Source: Swaminathania salitolerans (lineage in GTDB: Bacteria; Pseudomonadota; Alphaproteobacteria; Acetobacterales; Acetobacteraceae). Taken from it: DNA of 64,000 nt. Shown piece after piece: positions 9,444 to 16,975 of this stretch (its first letter is position 1; every line of letters begins with the position of its first letter). The position numbers were made by a program, and so were the translations under genes. Below the pieces are notes generated by a model. It saw nothing but the letters and a program-made list of their open reading frames with translations. It did no database searches and was not told where the DNA came from. The stretch is from contig NZ_BJVC01000003.1 of assembly GCF_007988945.1 (NCBI RefSeq), positions 62,001-126,000 of the forward strand, written 5' to 3'.

Positions 9444-10534
9444 CAGAATTCAGCCTCGCTGGAAGAGACGGACGAAAACCCGTCATTCAACAGAAAACGA
9501 AGAGGTGTCACACCCTGGGCCCGCGCGGATATCCGCGCGGACACGGTATCGTTACCGGATGCTCCTGCACGCAGGGTCAGCCAGTCGTTCCAGAGGCCGT
9601 GCCGGTCGAGGGCGTCGAGCAGACCGGGCCCGGCTTCGACCATCGCCCAGTTCACGCCATGCCCGGCGAGCAGGCTCGGCACCTCCTCCAGGGAGCGCGA
9701 AACGACGACCCGGTAGCCGTTCCCCTCGAGGGTCGATCGCCACGAGGACGGCAGGCGTCCCTTGCGGTCGCAAACGACGACCATACGGCGCGGCGGACCG
9801 TCGTGATCGGCAACGCGTCGCACGGTCAGCATCGGCGCATCTGCGAGCACCGTTCCGATACCGGTGACGATCGCATCCGTCGCGCGGCGCAACCGGTGCG
9901 CGAGCAAGAGAGACGCTTCGCTGGTGAAGGTTTTCTGTCCCTGCGGAGGAATCATAGACCCCCGTCCGTCGAGCGCCTGCTTGACCGTGATCCAGGCGCG
10001 CCCGCGCGTAATCCGCTCGGCGAACGGCGCGAGCAGCGCCTTACAGGCCTGATGGATGTCCGAAAGCGCGCGGCAGGACTCCAGCATGACGACGGTTTTG
10101 CCGCCGGGCATCGTGGAGAGCCGCGCAGCGCCTCCGCCTGCCTCCGGATTCGGATCGCGTGCGCCGATCCAGACTTCCCCGACCGGGCTGGCGCGCAAGG
10201 CCTCGGAGCAGGGCGGGGTACGACCGGTATGGTTGCACGGCTCGAGCGTCACGAGGGCGGTGACCGCCTTGTGAAGAACGCCCAGCGCACGGGCGCGCTC
10301 CAGAGCGCGCGCCTCGGCATGATACGTACCTGCACGATGATGGGCCTCGACGACCAGAATACGGTCCTGCGCATCGAGAAGGGCGCACCCGACTGCCGGA
10401 TTGGGCGATGTCGCACCGAGATATTGCGCCGCCTCGCGCAAGGCAGCCTCGAAACCCGCCCGCAACGCGGGCAGACGGGCCTCGTCGATCGCTCCATCGG
10501 GGCGCGACTTGATGCAGGACGATCGTTCGGTCAC
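9443..10534 (-). CDS. ribD: Bifunctional diaminohydroxyphosphoribosylaminopyrimidine deaminase / reductase
   Basis: This enzyme performs the second and third steps of the GTP branch of riboflavin synthesis. The N-terminal cytidine-deaminase-like domain has the zinc motif TYHAEARAL plus LEPCNHTGRTPPC. The C-terminal half is the NADPH reductase (ITVKQALDGRGSM, then GTVLADAPMLTVR). The frame stays open to a GTG at 10609 just after the riboswitch. The GTG at 10534 is chosen because it gives the usual length (363 residues) and is preceded by AAGGGGTGGGG. No in-frame ATG exists near the start, so the start is uncertain. It is the first gene of the operon. Confidence 0.93.
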   Translation of the reverse strand: MTERSSCIKSRPDGAIDEARLPALRAGFEAALREAAQYLGATSPNPAVGCALLDAQDRILVVEAHHRAGTYHAEARALERARALGVLHKAVTALVTLEPCNHTGRTPPCSEALRASPVGEVWIGARDPNPEAGGGAARLSTMPGGKTVVMLESCRALSDIHQACKALLAPFAERITRGRAWITVKQALDGRGSMIPPQGQKTFTSEASLLLAHRLRRATDAIVTGIGTVLADAPMLTVRRVADHDGPPRRMVVVCDRKGRLPSSWRSTLEGNGYRVVVSRSLEEVPSLLAGHGVNWAMVEAGPGLLDALDRHGLWNDWLTLRAGASGNDTVSARISARAQGVTPLRFLLNDGFSSVSSSEAEF

Positions 10535-10583
10535 GTCTTTCAGGACCCCACCCCTTACTCGGGACGGTCTCCGGGCGCGAACA

Positions 10584-10613
10584 CGCGGCCTCTCCGCGCG
10601 GTTCGACACCGCG
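10584..10613 (-). promoter_or_regulatory. Possible expression platform of the FMN riboswitch
   Basis: Two short hairpins share bases between the aptamer and ribD. On the reverse strand, CGCGGT...ACCGCG (10613-10597) is followed by CGCGG...CCGCG (10598-10584). Because they overlap by two bases they cannot both form fully. The second encloses a purine stretch GGAGAGG that resembles a ribosome-binding site. No U-run follows either, which suggests control of translation rather than a terminator. The pairing is seen in the sequence; the switching role is inference. Confidence 0.35.
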
Positions 10614-10619
10614 TCGGCA

Positions 10620-10782
10620 AGGTCCGTCCTCTCTCATCCGGACTATAACCGTCGGCTCCGGAATTCGACCGGATCTGCTGACCCTGAGGCTGGTCGCCAC
10701 AGGCGCTCGCGGGCTCATGAACGGAAGTCGCCTCCCATATCACCTACCGCCGGTGGGGAGTTTCACCCCGCCCCGAGAACGT
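10620..10782 (-). promoter_or_regulatory. FMN riboswitch (RFN element)
   Basis: The reverse strand carries the conserved RFN blocks in order. The 5' part GGGGCGGGGTGAAACTCCCC and ACCGGCGGTAGG are followed by a variable arm containing GAGCCCGCGAGCGCC. The 3' core then reads GGGTCAGCAGATCCGG, GAGCCGACGGTTATAG and TCCGGATGAGAG. These match the FMN aptamer well enough for a confident call. FMN binding would turn down the ribD-ribE-ribBA-ribH operon that starts just downstream. The limits are approximate at the P1 stem. Confidence 0.96.
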
Positions 10783-10816
10783 CATTTTCAAAACCGGCTG
10801 CGAGAGCCGGACATGC

Positions 10817-10845
10817 ATATGATCCCCGGATTGTCTTTTTTGCAA
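10817..10845 (-). promoter_or_regulatory. Candidate promoter of the riboflavin operon
   Basis: On the reverse strand TTGCAA (10845-10840) lies 17 bp upstream of TCATAT (10822-10817). The -35 half is good and the -10 half is weak. It would place the transcript start about 25 nt before the riboswitch aptamer, which is a sensible geometry. Confidence 0.35.
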
Positions 10846-10950
10846 GGCCCCCATCCGCAGGCATTCAGGCGGAGACGAAAGGGCGAGCGATCCGGGGTGG
10901 GCATTCCGGCCCGTGCATTCCGGCAAGGAACCCCTCCCGGCAACGAGACA

Positions 10951-10974
10951 GGGGCGGGATCGGAATCCCGCCCC
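10951..10974 (-). terminator. Hairpin terminator after the entericidin-like gene
   Basis: A perfect 10-bp stem (GGGGCGGGAT / ATCCCGCCCC) with a CGGA loop lies 97 bp downstream of the small lipoprotein gene, before the riboflavin operon promoter region. The reverse strand has only a broken U-run (TGTCT), and the forward side has TTT, so termination could work weakly in either direction. Confidence 0.55.
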
Positions 10975-11070
10975 TTTCCGGGGACGCTCGATACAGGACC
11001 GGTATACAGCCCTCCGGAAGGCCAGCGTCGTTCGGAGCTGGCTTCGTTCGGGGTTAGCGGCGTCCGGGGA

Positions 11071-11265
11071 TCAATGCGTTGCTGCGCCCGGCGCCGCATC
11101 ATGGATCGCGCCCTGTGTCGCATTCGCGCCGTTGCTGACGTCATGCCCGATAGAGCTGACATCCCTGCCTGCACCATCGACCGTATTGCACGCGGTCAGT
11201 CCGAAAGCCGGCAAGGCAAGGAAGGCGGCCAGAGCGCCGATGCGGAGGAAAGAAACGCGGTTCAT
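11071..11265 (-). CDS. Entericidin-like small lipoprotein
   Basis: This 64-residue protein has an N-terminal hydrophobic signal followed by a lipobox ending in Cys (FGLTAC), then NTVDGAGRDVSSIGHDV. That follows the pattern of entericidin A/B family lipoproteins, which have a short mature chain with a G-xDV repeat. In E. coli entericidins form a bacteriolytic toxin/antidote pair; in alphaproteobacteria their role is mostly unknown. An AGGA site sits nine bases before the ATG. It stands alone between the riboswitch region and the photolyase, and no second copy (A and B pair) is seen. Confidence 0.75.
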   Translation of the reverse strand: MNRVSFLRIGALAAFLALPAFGLTACNTVDGAGRDVSSIGHDVSNGANATQGAIHDAAPGAATH

Positions 11266-11451
11266 GGGAAAATATCCTGTTCTGGAACTGTGTTTTTCGT
11301 AAACGCTTCGACACGAACGCGGTTCGGAAAGTTACATTAAACATTCCGATATATGACGATGCGTTCATATCCCCCGCCCGGGGATGAACCGCCGCGCCGG
11401 AAAGACGCTGACGCTGAACGCCGTTTTCCTCTCCGCCCGTTCCGGATTGCC

Positions 11452-12894
11452 ATGCCCGACACGCCCCCTGCCCTTCTGTGGTTTCGCGACGATCTGCGCC
11501 TCGGGGATCACCCCGCGCTCACCCGGGCGAGCGCGACCGGGCTGCCTCTTCTCTGCGTCTATGTGATCGACGAATCCGGAGCGACGCGGGCGCCGGGTGC
11601 AGCCCTCAAATGGTGGCTGCACGGCGCGCTGGCCGCGCTCCGCAAGGCGCTGGAAGAAAGAGGGGGAACGCTCCTCGTCCTGAATGGCGATCCTGAGACC
11701 CTCATCCCGGCACTGGCGGAACGAAGCGGGGCAGAACAGCTCTTCTGTCATTACCGCTACCAGGAGGAGGCGCGGCAGCAGGACGATAGAATTGCAGAGG
11801 CTCTCAGCGAGAGAAAATGCACGATGATCCGTAGCCACGGCACGCTGCTCCGCCCTCCGGAAAGCGTCGCGACGAAAAGCGGGACGCCCTACAGGGTGTT
11901 CGGCGCGTGGTGGAAAGCGTTCAGGGCATGCGGGGAACCGGCAAAGCCCTGCGGGATTCCGGATCGCCTCTCTTTCGCGCGGGTTCCATCCCTGGAAGGG
12001 GGTTTCCGTCCCGCCCGGGAGGAGGATCTCCTTCTTCCGCGCCATCCCGACTGGTCTGGCGGCCTGCAGGCGCAGTGGGAGCCGGGCGAGGAGGCCGCTC
12101 TGGAGGCGCTATCCGATTTCGTGACCCATGGTCTCACCACCTATGAAAGCGGACGTAACGAGCTGGCCGCCGATGGCAGCGCGCGTCTTTCTCCCTATCT
12201 GAACCTGGGTGTTCTCTCCCCCCGGCAGGTCTGGCACCGCTGTCTGGGCAAGGGGCGCCCCGAAGACCGGGAATGCTTCCTGTCCGAACTCGGCTGGCGC
12301 GATTTTTCCTGGTACGTCCTGTTCCATCAGCCGCAATTGCCATACCGGAATCTCAAACCGGAATTCGACAGGCTGATCTGGCGCACGGATCCCGCGGCCC
12401 TGAATGCCTGGCAGAAAGGCAGGACGGGCATTCCCGTGGTGGATGCCGGAATGCGCCAGCTCTGGGAGACCGGCTGGATGCATAACAGGGCGCGCATGAT
12501 CGTCGCCTCTTTTCTGGTCAAGCATCTGCTCATCGACTGGCGCGAGGGAGAGGCGTGGTTCCGCGATACGCTGGTCGATGCCGATGTGGCGTCGAACGCG
12601 GTCAACTGGCAATGGGTCGCAGGCACCGGGATCGAGGCCTCCCCGTTCTTCCGGATCTTCAATCCCGTGAGACAGGCCGCGACGTTCGATCCTCACGGAG
12701 ATTACATCCGGCGCTGGGTCCCCGAGCTTTCGGATCTGCCCGACGAGGCGATCGCCGCGCCATGGGATGCTCCGGAAGCCACCCTGCGAAAAGCAGGGGT
12801 CACGCTCGGAGAGACCTATCCCGCGCCGATCGTGGATCTCGGCATCGGGCGCGATCGGGCCATGAAGGCCTATCGCGCCACGAGACGATCATGA
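11452..12894 (+). CDS. phrB: Deoxyribodipyrimidine photolyase
   Basis: This light-dependent enzyme should split cyclobutane pyrimidine dimers using FADH- and an antenna chromophore. The N-terminal antenna domain begins PALLWFRDDLRLGDHPAL. The C-terminal FAD domain has GIPVVDAGMRQLWETGWMHN, then NWQWVAGTG and SPFFRIFNP, which are class I CPD photolyase signatures. The frame is open from 11353, but the family alignment starts at the ATG at 11452, giving 480 residues; the extra 33 residues look non-coding. The stop codon lies inside the first unit of a 14-bp tandem repeat. Confidence 0.93.
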   Translation: MPDTPPALLWFRDDLRLGDHPALTRASATGLPLLCVYVIDESGATRAPGAALKWWLHGALAALRKALEERGGTLLVLNGDPETLIPALAERSGAEQLFCHYRYQEEARQQDDRIAEALSERKCTMIRSHGTLLRPPESVATKSGTPYRVFGAWWKAFRACGEPAKPCGIPDRLSFARVPSLEGGFRPAREEDLLLPRHPDWSGGLQAQWEPGEEAALEALSDFVTHGLTTYESGRNELAADGSARLSPYLNLGVLSPRQVWHRCLGKGRPEDRECFLSELGWRDFSWYVLFHQPQLPYRNLKPEFDRLIWRTDPAALNAWQKGRTGIPVVDAGMRQLWETGWMHNRARMIVASFLVKHLLIDWREGEAWFRDTLVDADVASNAVNWQWVAGTGIEASPFFRIFNPVRQAATFDPHGDYIRRWVPELSDLPDEAIAAPWDAPEATLRKAGVTLGETYPAPIVDLGIGRDRAMKAYRATRRS

Positions 12895-13001
12895 CCGTAA
12901 GGGCATGACCGTAAGGGCATGACCGTAAGGGCATGACCGGTAGGGCATGACCGGCAGGGCATGACCGGCAGGGCATGACCGGCAGGGCATGACCGGCAGG
13001 G
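12890..13001. repeat. 14-bp tandem repeat, eight copies
   Basis: Eight contiguous 14-bp units fill the space between two convergent genes. Units 1-3 read CATGACCGTAAGGG, unit 4 CATGACCGGTAGGG and units 5-8 CATGACCGGCAGGG. The ordered drift from one end to the other suggests stepwise duplication. The photolyase stop codon (12892-12894) lies in unit 1, and the opposite gene ends four bases beyond unit 8. Confidence 0.95.
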
Positions 13002-13004
13002 CGA

Positions 13005-13607
13005 TCATGCCCGGGCGACGGAAAGCACGATCGATTCGTCTTCGCGCGTGACGAGGGTGAGAGACTCTTCCGTTCCGGGCGCCAAGGAGGCGAGCGCCTC
13101 GAGCGCGGGCGTGTTCCTGCTCAGGGAAAACGCATAGGGGCCGATCTGCCCTCCATGCCCGCGCACGAAACGCAAAGCCTCCAGCGTTTCGCCAGACATG
13201 GCGCGTATCGTCCCTATCTCCGGCTGGCCGAGGATCGCATAGGCATGCATCATCGGCTCGGAAAGCACGAAGAAGTGCTCCCAGTCCTGGGGTGGAACGA
13301 CCCGGAAATCGATCCCCTCATTCTCGACGCTCCGCAGATAGCGACCGGAGCCATCCTGAGCCTCGAGCGTGACGAGACCGGACGGCAGTTTCCGGGCCTG
13401 CAGCGCCGGGAACGGACGCGGCAGGGACACGACCTTGCGGAGCGCCACGGGGAACCGGTCGAGCGTCACGTCATCGGCAAAGAAGAACAATCCGGGATAT
13501 CGCCCGGGAGGCGGCACGACCGGAACAAGGCAGTCGCGCAGCACGTCATGATCGAGAACATGCCCGAAATAATCGAGAAGCCAGTAACGCGAGGCCGAGA
13601 AATACAT
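13005..13607 (-). CDS. Hypothetical protein downstream of mutY
   Basis: This 200-residue protein is not recognised. It begins MYFSASRYWLLDYFGHVLDHDV, has no signal peptide or membrane helix, and has mixed composition with several aromatic clusters (LFFFADDVTLDRFP, DWEHFFVLSEPMMHAYAIL). It is probably cytosolic. The gene starts 18 bp after mutY on the same strand, so the two are likely co-transcribed, but this gives no functional clue by itself. Its 3' end abuts the 14-bp repeat array. Codon usage resembles the neighbours and the frame is clean, so it is very likely a real gene. Confidence 0.75.
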   Translation of the reverse strand: MYFSASRYWLLDYFGHVLDHDVLRDCLVPVVPPPGRYPGLFFFADDVTLDRFPVALRKVVSLPRPFPALQARKLPSGLVTLEAQDGSGRYLRSVENEGIDFRVVPPQDWEHFFVLSEPMMHAYAILGQPEIGTIRAMSGETLEALRFVRGHGGQIGPYAFSLSRNTPALEALASLAPGTEESLTLVTREDESIVLSVARA

Positions 13608-13625
13608 GGACGGATTACTCTCTGT

Positions 13626-14687
13626 TCAGCCGGAAATGCCGTTCGGCCCGAGCATCAGGCATTTGCGCATGACGCTCGGGAAAGCCTGACGGGTCAGCGT
13701 TTCCTCGGGACAGGCGAAGCCTGCCTGATTGTGCAGGGACTCGAAACGCCCGATACGCGCTTCAAGAACGGTCAGTTGCAATGAAAAATGGGTGAAGACG
13801 TGACGGATCCTGCCTATTTCCTGCCAATCCGCCTCGATCGGAGCCGCAGCATCGACCGTCGAAGCCTCCGGAGGCGCGTCGAGCCACGCCGTGCCCGGCA
13901 GCTCCGTCATCCCGCCCAGAAGACCGCTCTCGGGCCGACGCCGGGCCCAGACGGCATTGCGGTCGTCGCGCAGAAGAAACACGGTTCCGTATCGCTCGGG
14001 CTTCGGCTTTTTCACCGCCCGGACGGGAAACCGCTCCGGTGTCCCTGTCTTGTGGGCGAGGCAGGGATCCTGCCAGGGACAGACGAGACAACCCGGACGA
14101 CGCGGCGTACAGATACCGGCGCCGAGGTCGAAAAGCGCCTGGGTGAACTCCGACGGCGCATTGCGGGCAGTGCTTTCCGTGTTGAGCGTCGCCGCCCGCG
14201 CATCGAGCGTTCTGCGCACGCCCGGCAGAGGCGCATCCAGGGCGAAAAGACGCGCCACGATCCGCTCGACATTGCCATCGACCGGAACGACCGGCACGGA
14301 AAAAGCGATCGATGCGATGGCGCGGGCCGTGTAGGCGCCGATTCCCGGCAGAGCCTGCAATCCGGCGACCGTTTCGGGAAAAGACCCAAGAGACGCGATC
14401 TGGCGCGCGCAGGCATGGAGGTTGCGCGCGCGGCTGTAATAGCCGAGTCCTGCCCAGAGCGAGAGAACGTCGTCGAGCGGCGCTTCCGCGAGATGGCGCA
14501 CCGTGGGATAGATCTTCAGAAACCGCTCGTAATAGGGCACAACGGCTGCGACGGTGGTTTGCTGCAGCATGATCTCGCTGAGCCATACGGCATAGGGATC
14601 CGTCGGCGCACCGGGCAGGGAACGCCAGGGCAGCACGCGTCTGTGTCGGGCATACCATGCGAGCAGGTCGGAAGCAGAAGGAGTCAC
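13626..14687 (-). CDS. mutY: A/G-specific adenine glycosylase
   Basis: This DNA repair enzyme should remove adenine mispaired with 8-oxoguanine. The helix-hairpin-helix glycosylase core contains LPWR, SEIMLQQTTVAAVVPYYERF, AGLGYYSRARNLH and LPGIGAYTARAIASIAF with the VPVDGNVERI segment. The iron-sulfur cluster cysteines follow (C-x6-C-x2-C-x5-C around ICTPRRPGCLVCPWQDPC). A NUDIX-like C-terminal domain completes the protein. The frame is open further upstream, but homology begins at VTPSASDLLAWY, so the GTG at 14687 is used (353 residues, the normal length). It is divergent from the DciA-like gene. Confidence 0.93.
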   Translation of the reverse strand: MTPSASDLLAWYARHRRVLPWRSLPGAPTDPYAVWLSEIMLQQTTVAAVVPYYERFLKIYPTVRHLAEAPLDDVLSLWAGLGYYSRARNLHACARQIASLGSFPETVAGLQALPGIGAYTARAIASIAFSVPVVPVDGNVERIVARLFALDAPLPGVRRTLDARAATLNTESTARNAPSEFTQALFDLGAGICTPRRPGCLVCPWQDPCLAHKTGTPERFPVRAVKKPKPERYGTVFLLRDDRNAVWARRRPESGLLGGMTELPGTAWLDAPPEASTVDAAAPIEADWQEIGRIRHVFTHFSLQLTVLEARIGRFESLHNQAGFACPEETLTRQAFPSVMRKCLMLGPNGISG

Positions 14688-14696
14688 AGAGGCGAT

Positions 14697-15371
14697 ATGA
14701 AGGCTGTTCCTCCATCGGACAAGAGACAAGGGCGCAGTCGTCGCGACACGGCCGGATCCGGAGCGACCGGAACCGGGGTGGAAAAACACGACGCGAGCGG
14801 GTCCGGGTTCAGCGAACGCAGCGCAAGGACAAGCGGGGCGAAAGGAAGAAGCAGGACGCAGCCCCGCACGAACGCAGCGGAGACGGAGGGCCGCAACAGC
14901 GACAGGCGGCTCATGCAGACACGCGCGCTCGGTGCGATTCTTCCGGGCGTGACCAGACCGGCCTTTGCGAAACGCCCCGCTTCTGCGGTCAGACTCATTC
15001 TGGACTGGGCGGAAATCGTGGGGCCGGCACTCGCGGCGCAGACAGAACCGCGTCGCGTCTCCGGCGGCACACTGACCATCGCGTGCACGGGGCCGGTTGC
15101 CCTCGAGCTTCAGCATCTGGCCCCGCAACTGCTCGAGCGAATCAACACCCATTGCGGATCCCTGCGCACAGGGCGCGATCTGCGCTTCGATGATGGCACA
15201 GCTCTGGTCAGGCGCCTGCGGATCGTGCAGGACCCGGCGCTTCTGCGCCCCGCCACGCCTGCGAGCCGTCCGGCGCCGCCGGAAGTACCTGTGCCCGATC
15301 TCGGGCAGGGAGAGTTGCATGACGTTCTCGCGCGGCTCGGAGGACACATCAGGAGACGAAGACGGGGATAA
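14697..15371 (+). CDS. DciA/DUF721-family protein
   Basis: The conserved DUF721 domain occupies the second half: LILDWAEIVGPALAAQTEPRR, then GTLTIACTGPVALELQHLAPQLLERIN. DciA proteins bind and help load the replicative helicase DnaB in bacteria that lack DnaC. The first 70 residues (about 14697-14910) are low-complexity, rich in Arg, Gly and Ser. An alternative ATG at 14913 would give a 152-residue protein closer to the bare domain. If the longer start is right, it lies only nine bases from the divergent mutY start, leaving no room for promoters, which favours the shorter form. Confidence 0.8.
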   Translation: MKAVPPSDKRQGRSRRDTAGSGATGTGVEKHDASGSGFSERSARTSGAKGRSRTQPRTNAAETEGRNSDRRLMQTRALGAILPGVTRPAFAKRPASAVRLILDWAEIVGPALAAQTEPRRVSGGTLTIACTGPVALELQHLAPQLLERINTHCGSLRTGRDLRFDDGTALVRRLRIVQDPALLRPATPASRPAPPEVPVPDLGQGELHDVLARLGGHIRRRRRG

Positions 15372-15722
15372 TGCGAGCAGGATGGATGCGAAGAGAGGGG
15401 GCGCTCCTCCGAAAGACGAGGCGCCTCCCCATCCGTCGAGTCATCTCACCCGCGCCCATCACGAAAGACGTTACAGGGGGAATTTTCCCGGGCGATCCGC
15501 GTTTTCACGCAGGTCCGGGCCTTTTTCGCGCCCCTGTGCGATACGATATCGGAAGCGATACGGTCTTCTGCCCGGAAGACGAAGGTTTCAGGCTGCTTCT
15601 TGTGCGAACCGGAGGATATCCCGCCAATGCCCGCGACAGGTCATGCCCCGATAACGGATTCGTTGCGGACCGGACGACCCCGCGCGCCGGAACCTCCCGC
15701 AGCGACAGGGCCGCTCCAGACA
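15372..15722. other. Stretch without a convincing gene
   Basis: About 350 bp lie between the DciA-like gene and the tryptophan-rich protein. Several frames stay open on both strands because of the high G+C content, but none shows a recognisable domain, a signal peptide with a good start, or a clear ribosome-binding site. It probably holds the promoter of the downstream gene, but no strong -35/-10 pair was found. Confidence 0.4.
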
Positions 15723-16526
15723 ATGACACAGACGGTGCCGCAGACGGTTCGACGCACCAACGGCCTGCGGGGAAGACGCGTCGCATGGGGCATCTGCGCC
15801 GTGCTGTTCGCTTCCTTCGCCCTGACCCCGTCTCCCGCTTCCGCCCAGCGCGGCAGATATCATGCCGCTGGTCCGGGCGGCCGCGGACCGTACGGTCCCG
15901 GTATCGGGCGTTTCGGCCGCCCTTTTCCGACCGGCAGGGGGATCGAAAGGGGACGCCCCGGTTTCCGGGGCGGATACGGTTATCGTCCCTGGGGCCATGA
16001 ATGGCGCCGGGGACCGGGATGGGGATGGAACAGACCCTTCGGACCCGGTTTCGGCTGGTCTCGTGCCGGATGGGTCGGGGGGTGGCCCGGGGGTTGGGCA
16101 GGCCGACCATGGGGCCCTCCGGGCTGGGGCCCGGGAGGTTGGGCTCCGGGAGGTTGGGGCCCACGAGGATGGGGGTGGAGCGGCTGGGGTTGGGGCGTTC
16201 CCGGCTGGGGGCTGGCCACGGGCGCCTTTGCGAGCGGAGCCGTTATAGGCACGGCAATTGGCGGCGCGGCGATCGGCGCAACCATCGCCACACCCTACCC
16301 GGTGCCGTCTTACGCCGTTCCGGCGCCCTATCCGGCCTATTCCTCCTATCCGCCCTATCCCGCGGCCCCGCCTTTCAGCGTGCCCGGTGGCGTGCCCGCC
16401 TATGCGGCTCCTGCGCCTTACGGTAGCGGATCCTATGGTAGCGGAAATGTCTATGCATGCGGGGGGTATCCCGGCTGCGAGGCCGGAGACGTGTCGCCTC
16501 CGGATCCCGATCCCGGCGGATACTGA
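15723..16526 (+). CDS. Secreted Gly/Pro/Trp-rich protein with glycine-zipper segment
   Basis: A Sec signal (hydrophobic core ICAVLFASFALTPSPASA) is followed by an Arg/Gly-rich stretch. A segment of about 75 residues (roughly 88-162) then contains 17 tryptophans, mostly in WGPGGW-like units. A glycine-zipper stretch follows (ATGAFASGAVIGTAIGGAAIG), typical of small membrane-inserting surface proteins. The tail is Tyr/Pro-rich (PYPVPSYAVPAPYPAYSSYP). No catalytic domain is seen, so an envelope-associated structural role is plausible. The start ATG at 15723 gives a 267-residue protein with the signal at its N-terminus; the frame is open 41 codons further upstream. Confidence 0.75.
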   Translation: MTQTVPQTVRRTNGLRGRRVAWGICAVLFASFALTPSPASAQRGRYHAAGPGGRGPYGPGIGRFGRPFPTGRGIERGRPGFRGGYGYRPWGHEWRRGPGWGWNRPFGPGFGWSRAGWVGGWPGGWAGRPWGPPGWGPGGWAPGGWGPRGWGWSGWGWGVPGWGLATGAFASGAVIGTAIGGAAIGATIATPYPVPSYAVPAPYPAYSSYPPYPAAPPFSVPGGVPAYAAPAPYGSGSYGSGNVYACGGYPGCEAGDVSPPDPDPGGY

Positions 16527-16646
16527 TGGGCCGATACTCACGGACGGATACTGACGGGGGGATATCGATGGACGGTTGGGGGAGGATCTCCCTCCCCCGT
16601 TTCCCGTTGACTGCCTGCGACGCGCTTGCTGCATGCAGGACCGGAC

Positions 16647-16817
16647 TCAGCTTTTACGACCGCGGCCGAAAATGAAGCTGAGGACGAACAGGACGAGAAA
16701 CACGAAGAACAGGATTTTTCCTATCGAGGCGAAATCCGCAGAAATACCGCCGAAACCGAGCAAGCCGGCGAGAAGGGCGAGAATCAGGAACACGATCGTC
16801 CAGCGCAGGAGATCCAT
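16647..16817 (-). CDS. DUF1328 (YtjA-type) small membrane protein
   Basis: This 56-residue protein was found by reading the reverse strand; its start reads [20 protein letters not shown] and it ends IFGRGRKS. It has two hydrophobic helices separated by [14 protein letters not shown], the invariant centre of DUF1328 proteins. The family is widespread in proteobacteria and of unknown function, often stress-induced. The overlapping forward-strand frames (for example 16576-16875) are artefacts of this gene. It is divergent from nadE, with an inverted repeat in the shared upstream region. Confidence 0.9.
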   Translation of the reverse strand: MDLLRWTIVFLILALLAGLLGFGGISADFASIGKILFFVFLVLFVLSFIFGRGRKS

Positions 16818-16838
16818 CGGCGACTACTCCGGTTGGGA

Positions 16839-16858
16839 TCATGACAGAATCGTCATGA
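16839..16858. promoter_or_regulatory. Inverted repeat, possible operator
   Basis: TCATGAC (16839-16845) and GTCATGA (16852-16858) form a perfect 7-bp inverted repeat with a 6-bp spacer. It lies 22 bp upstream of the DUF1328 gene and about 120 bp upstream of nadE. The symmetry suits a dimeric repressor, but no regulator can be named. Confidence 0.3.
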
Positions 16859-16975
16859 CCGGGAATGATGGCTGAACGGACAAGGACCGCAGGAGTTTGA
16901 TCCTGTTACCAAAAGCTTGTCTTTTGTTCCTGAAAGACGTTTCTGTGCGGGACGCTGTCGCGGGGGGATACGATC

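Noticed and set aside
15371-16000. Forward frame of 209 codons overlapping the start of the tryptophan-rich gene
   Set aside because: It is Arg-rich without any domain and runs in a different frame over the start of the signal-peptide-bearing gene, so it looks like a shadow.
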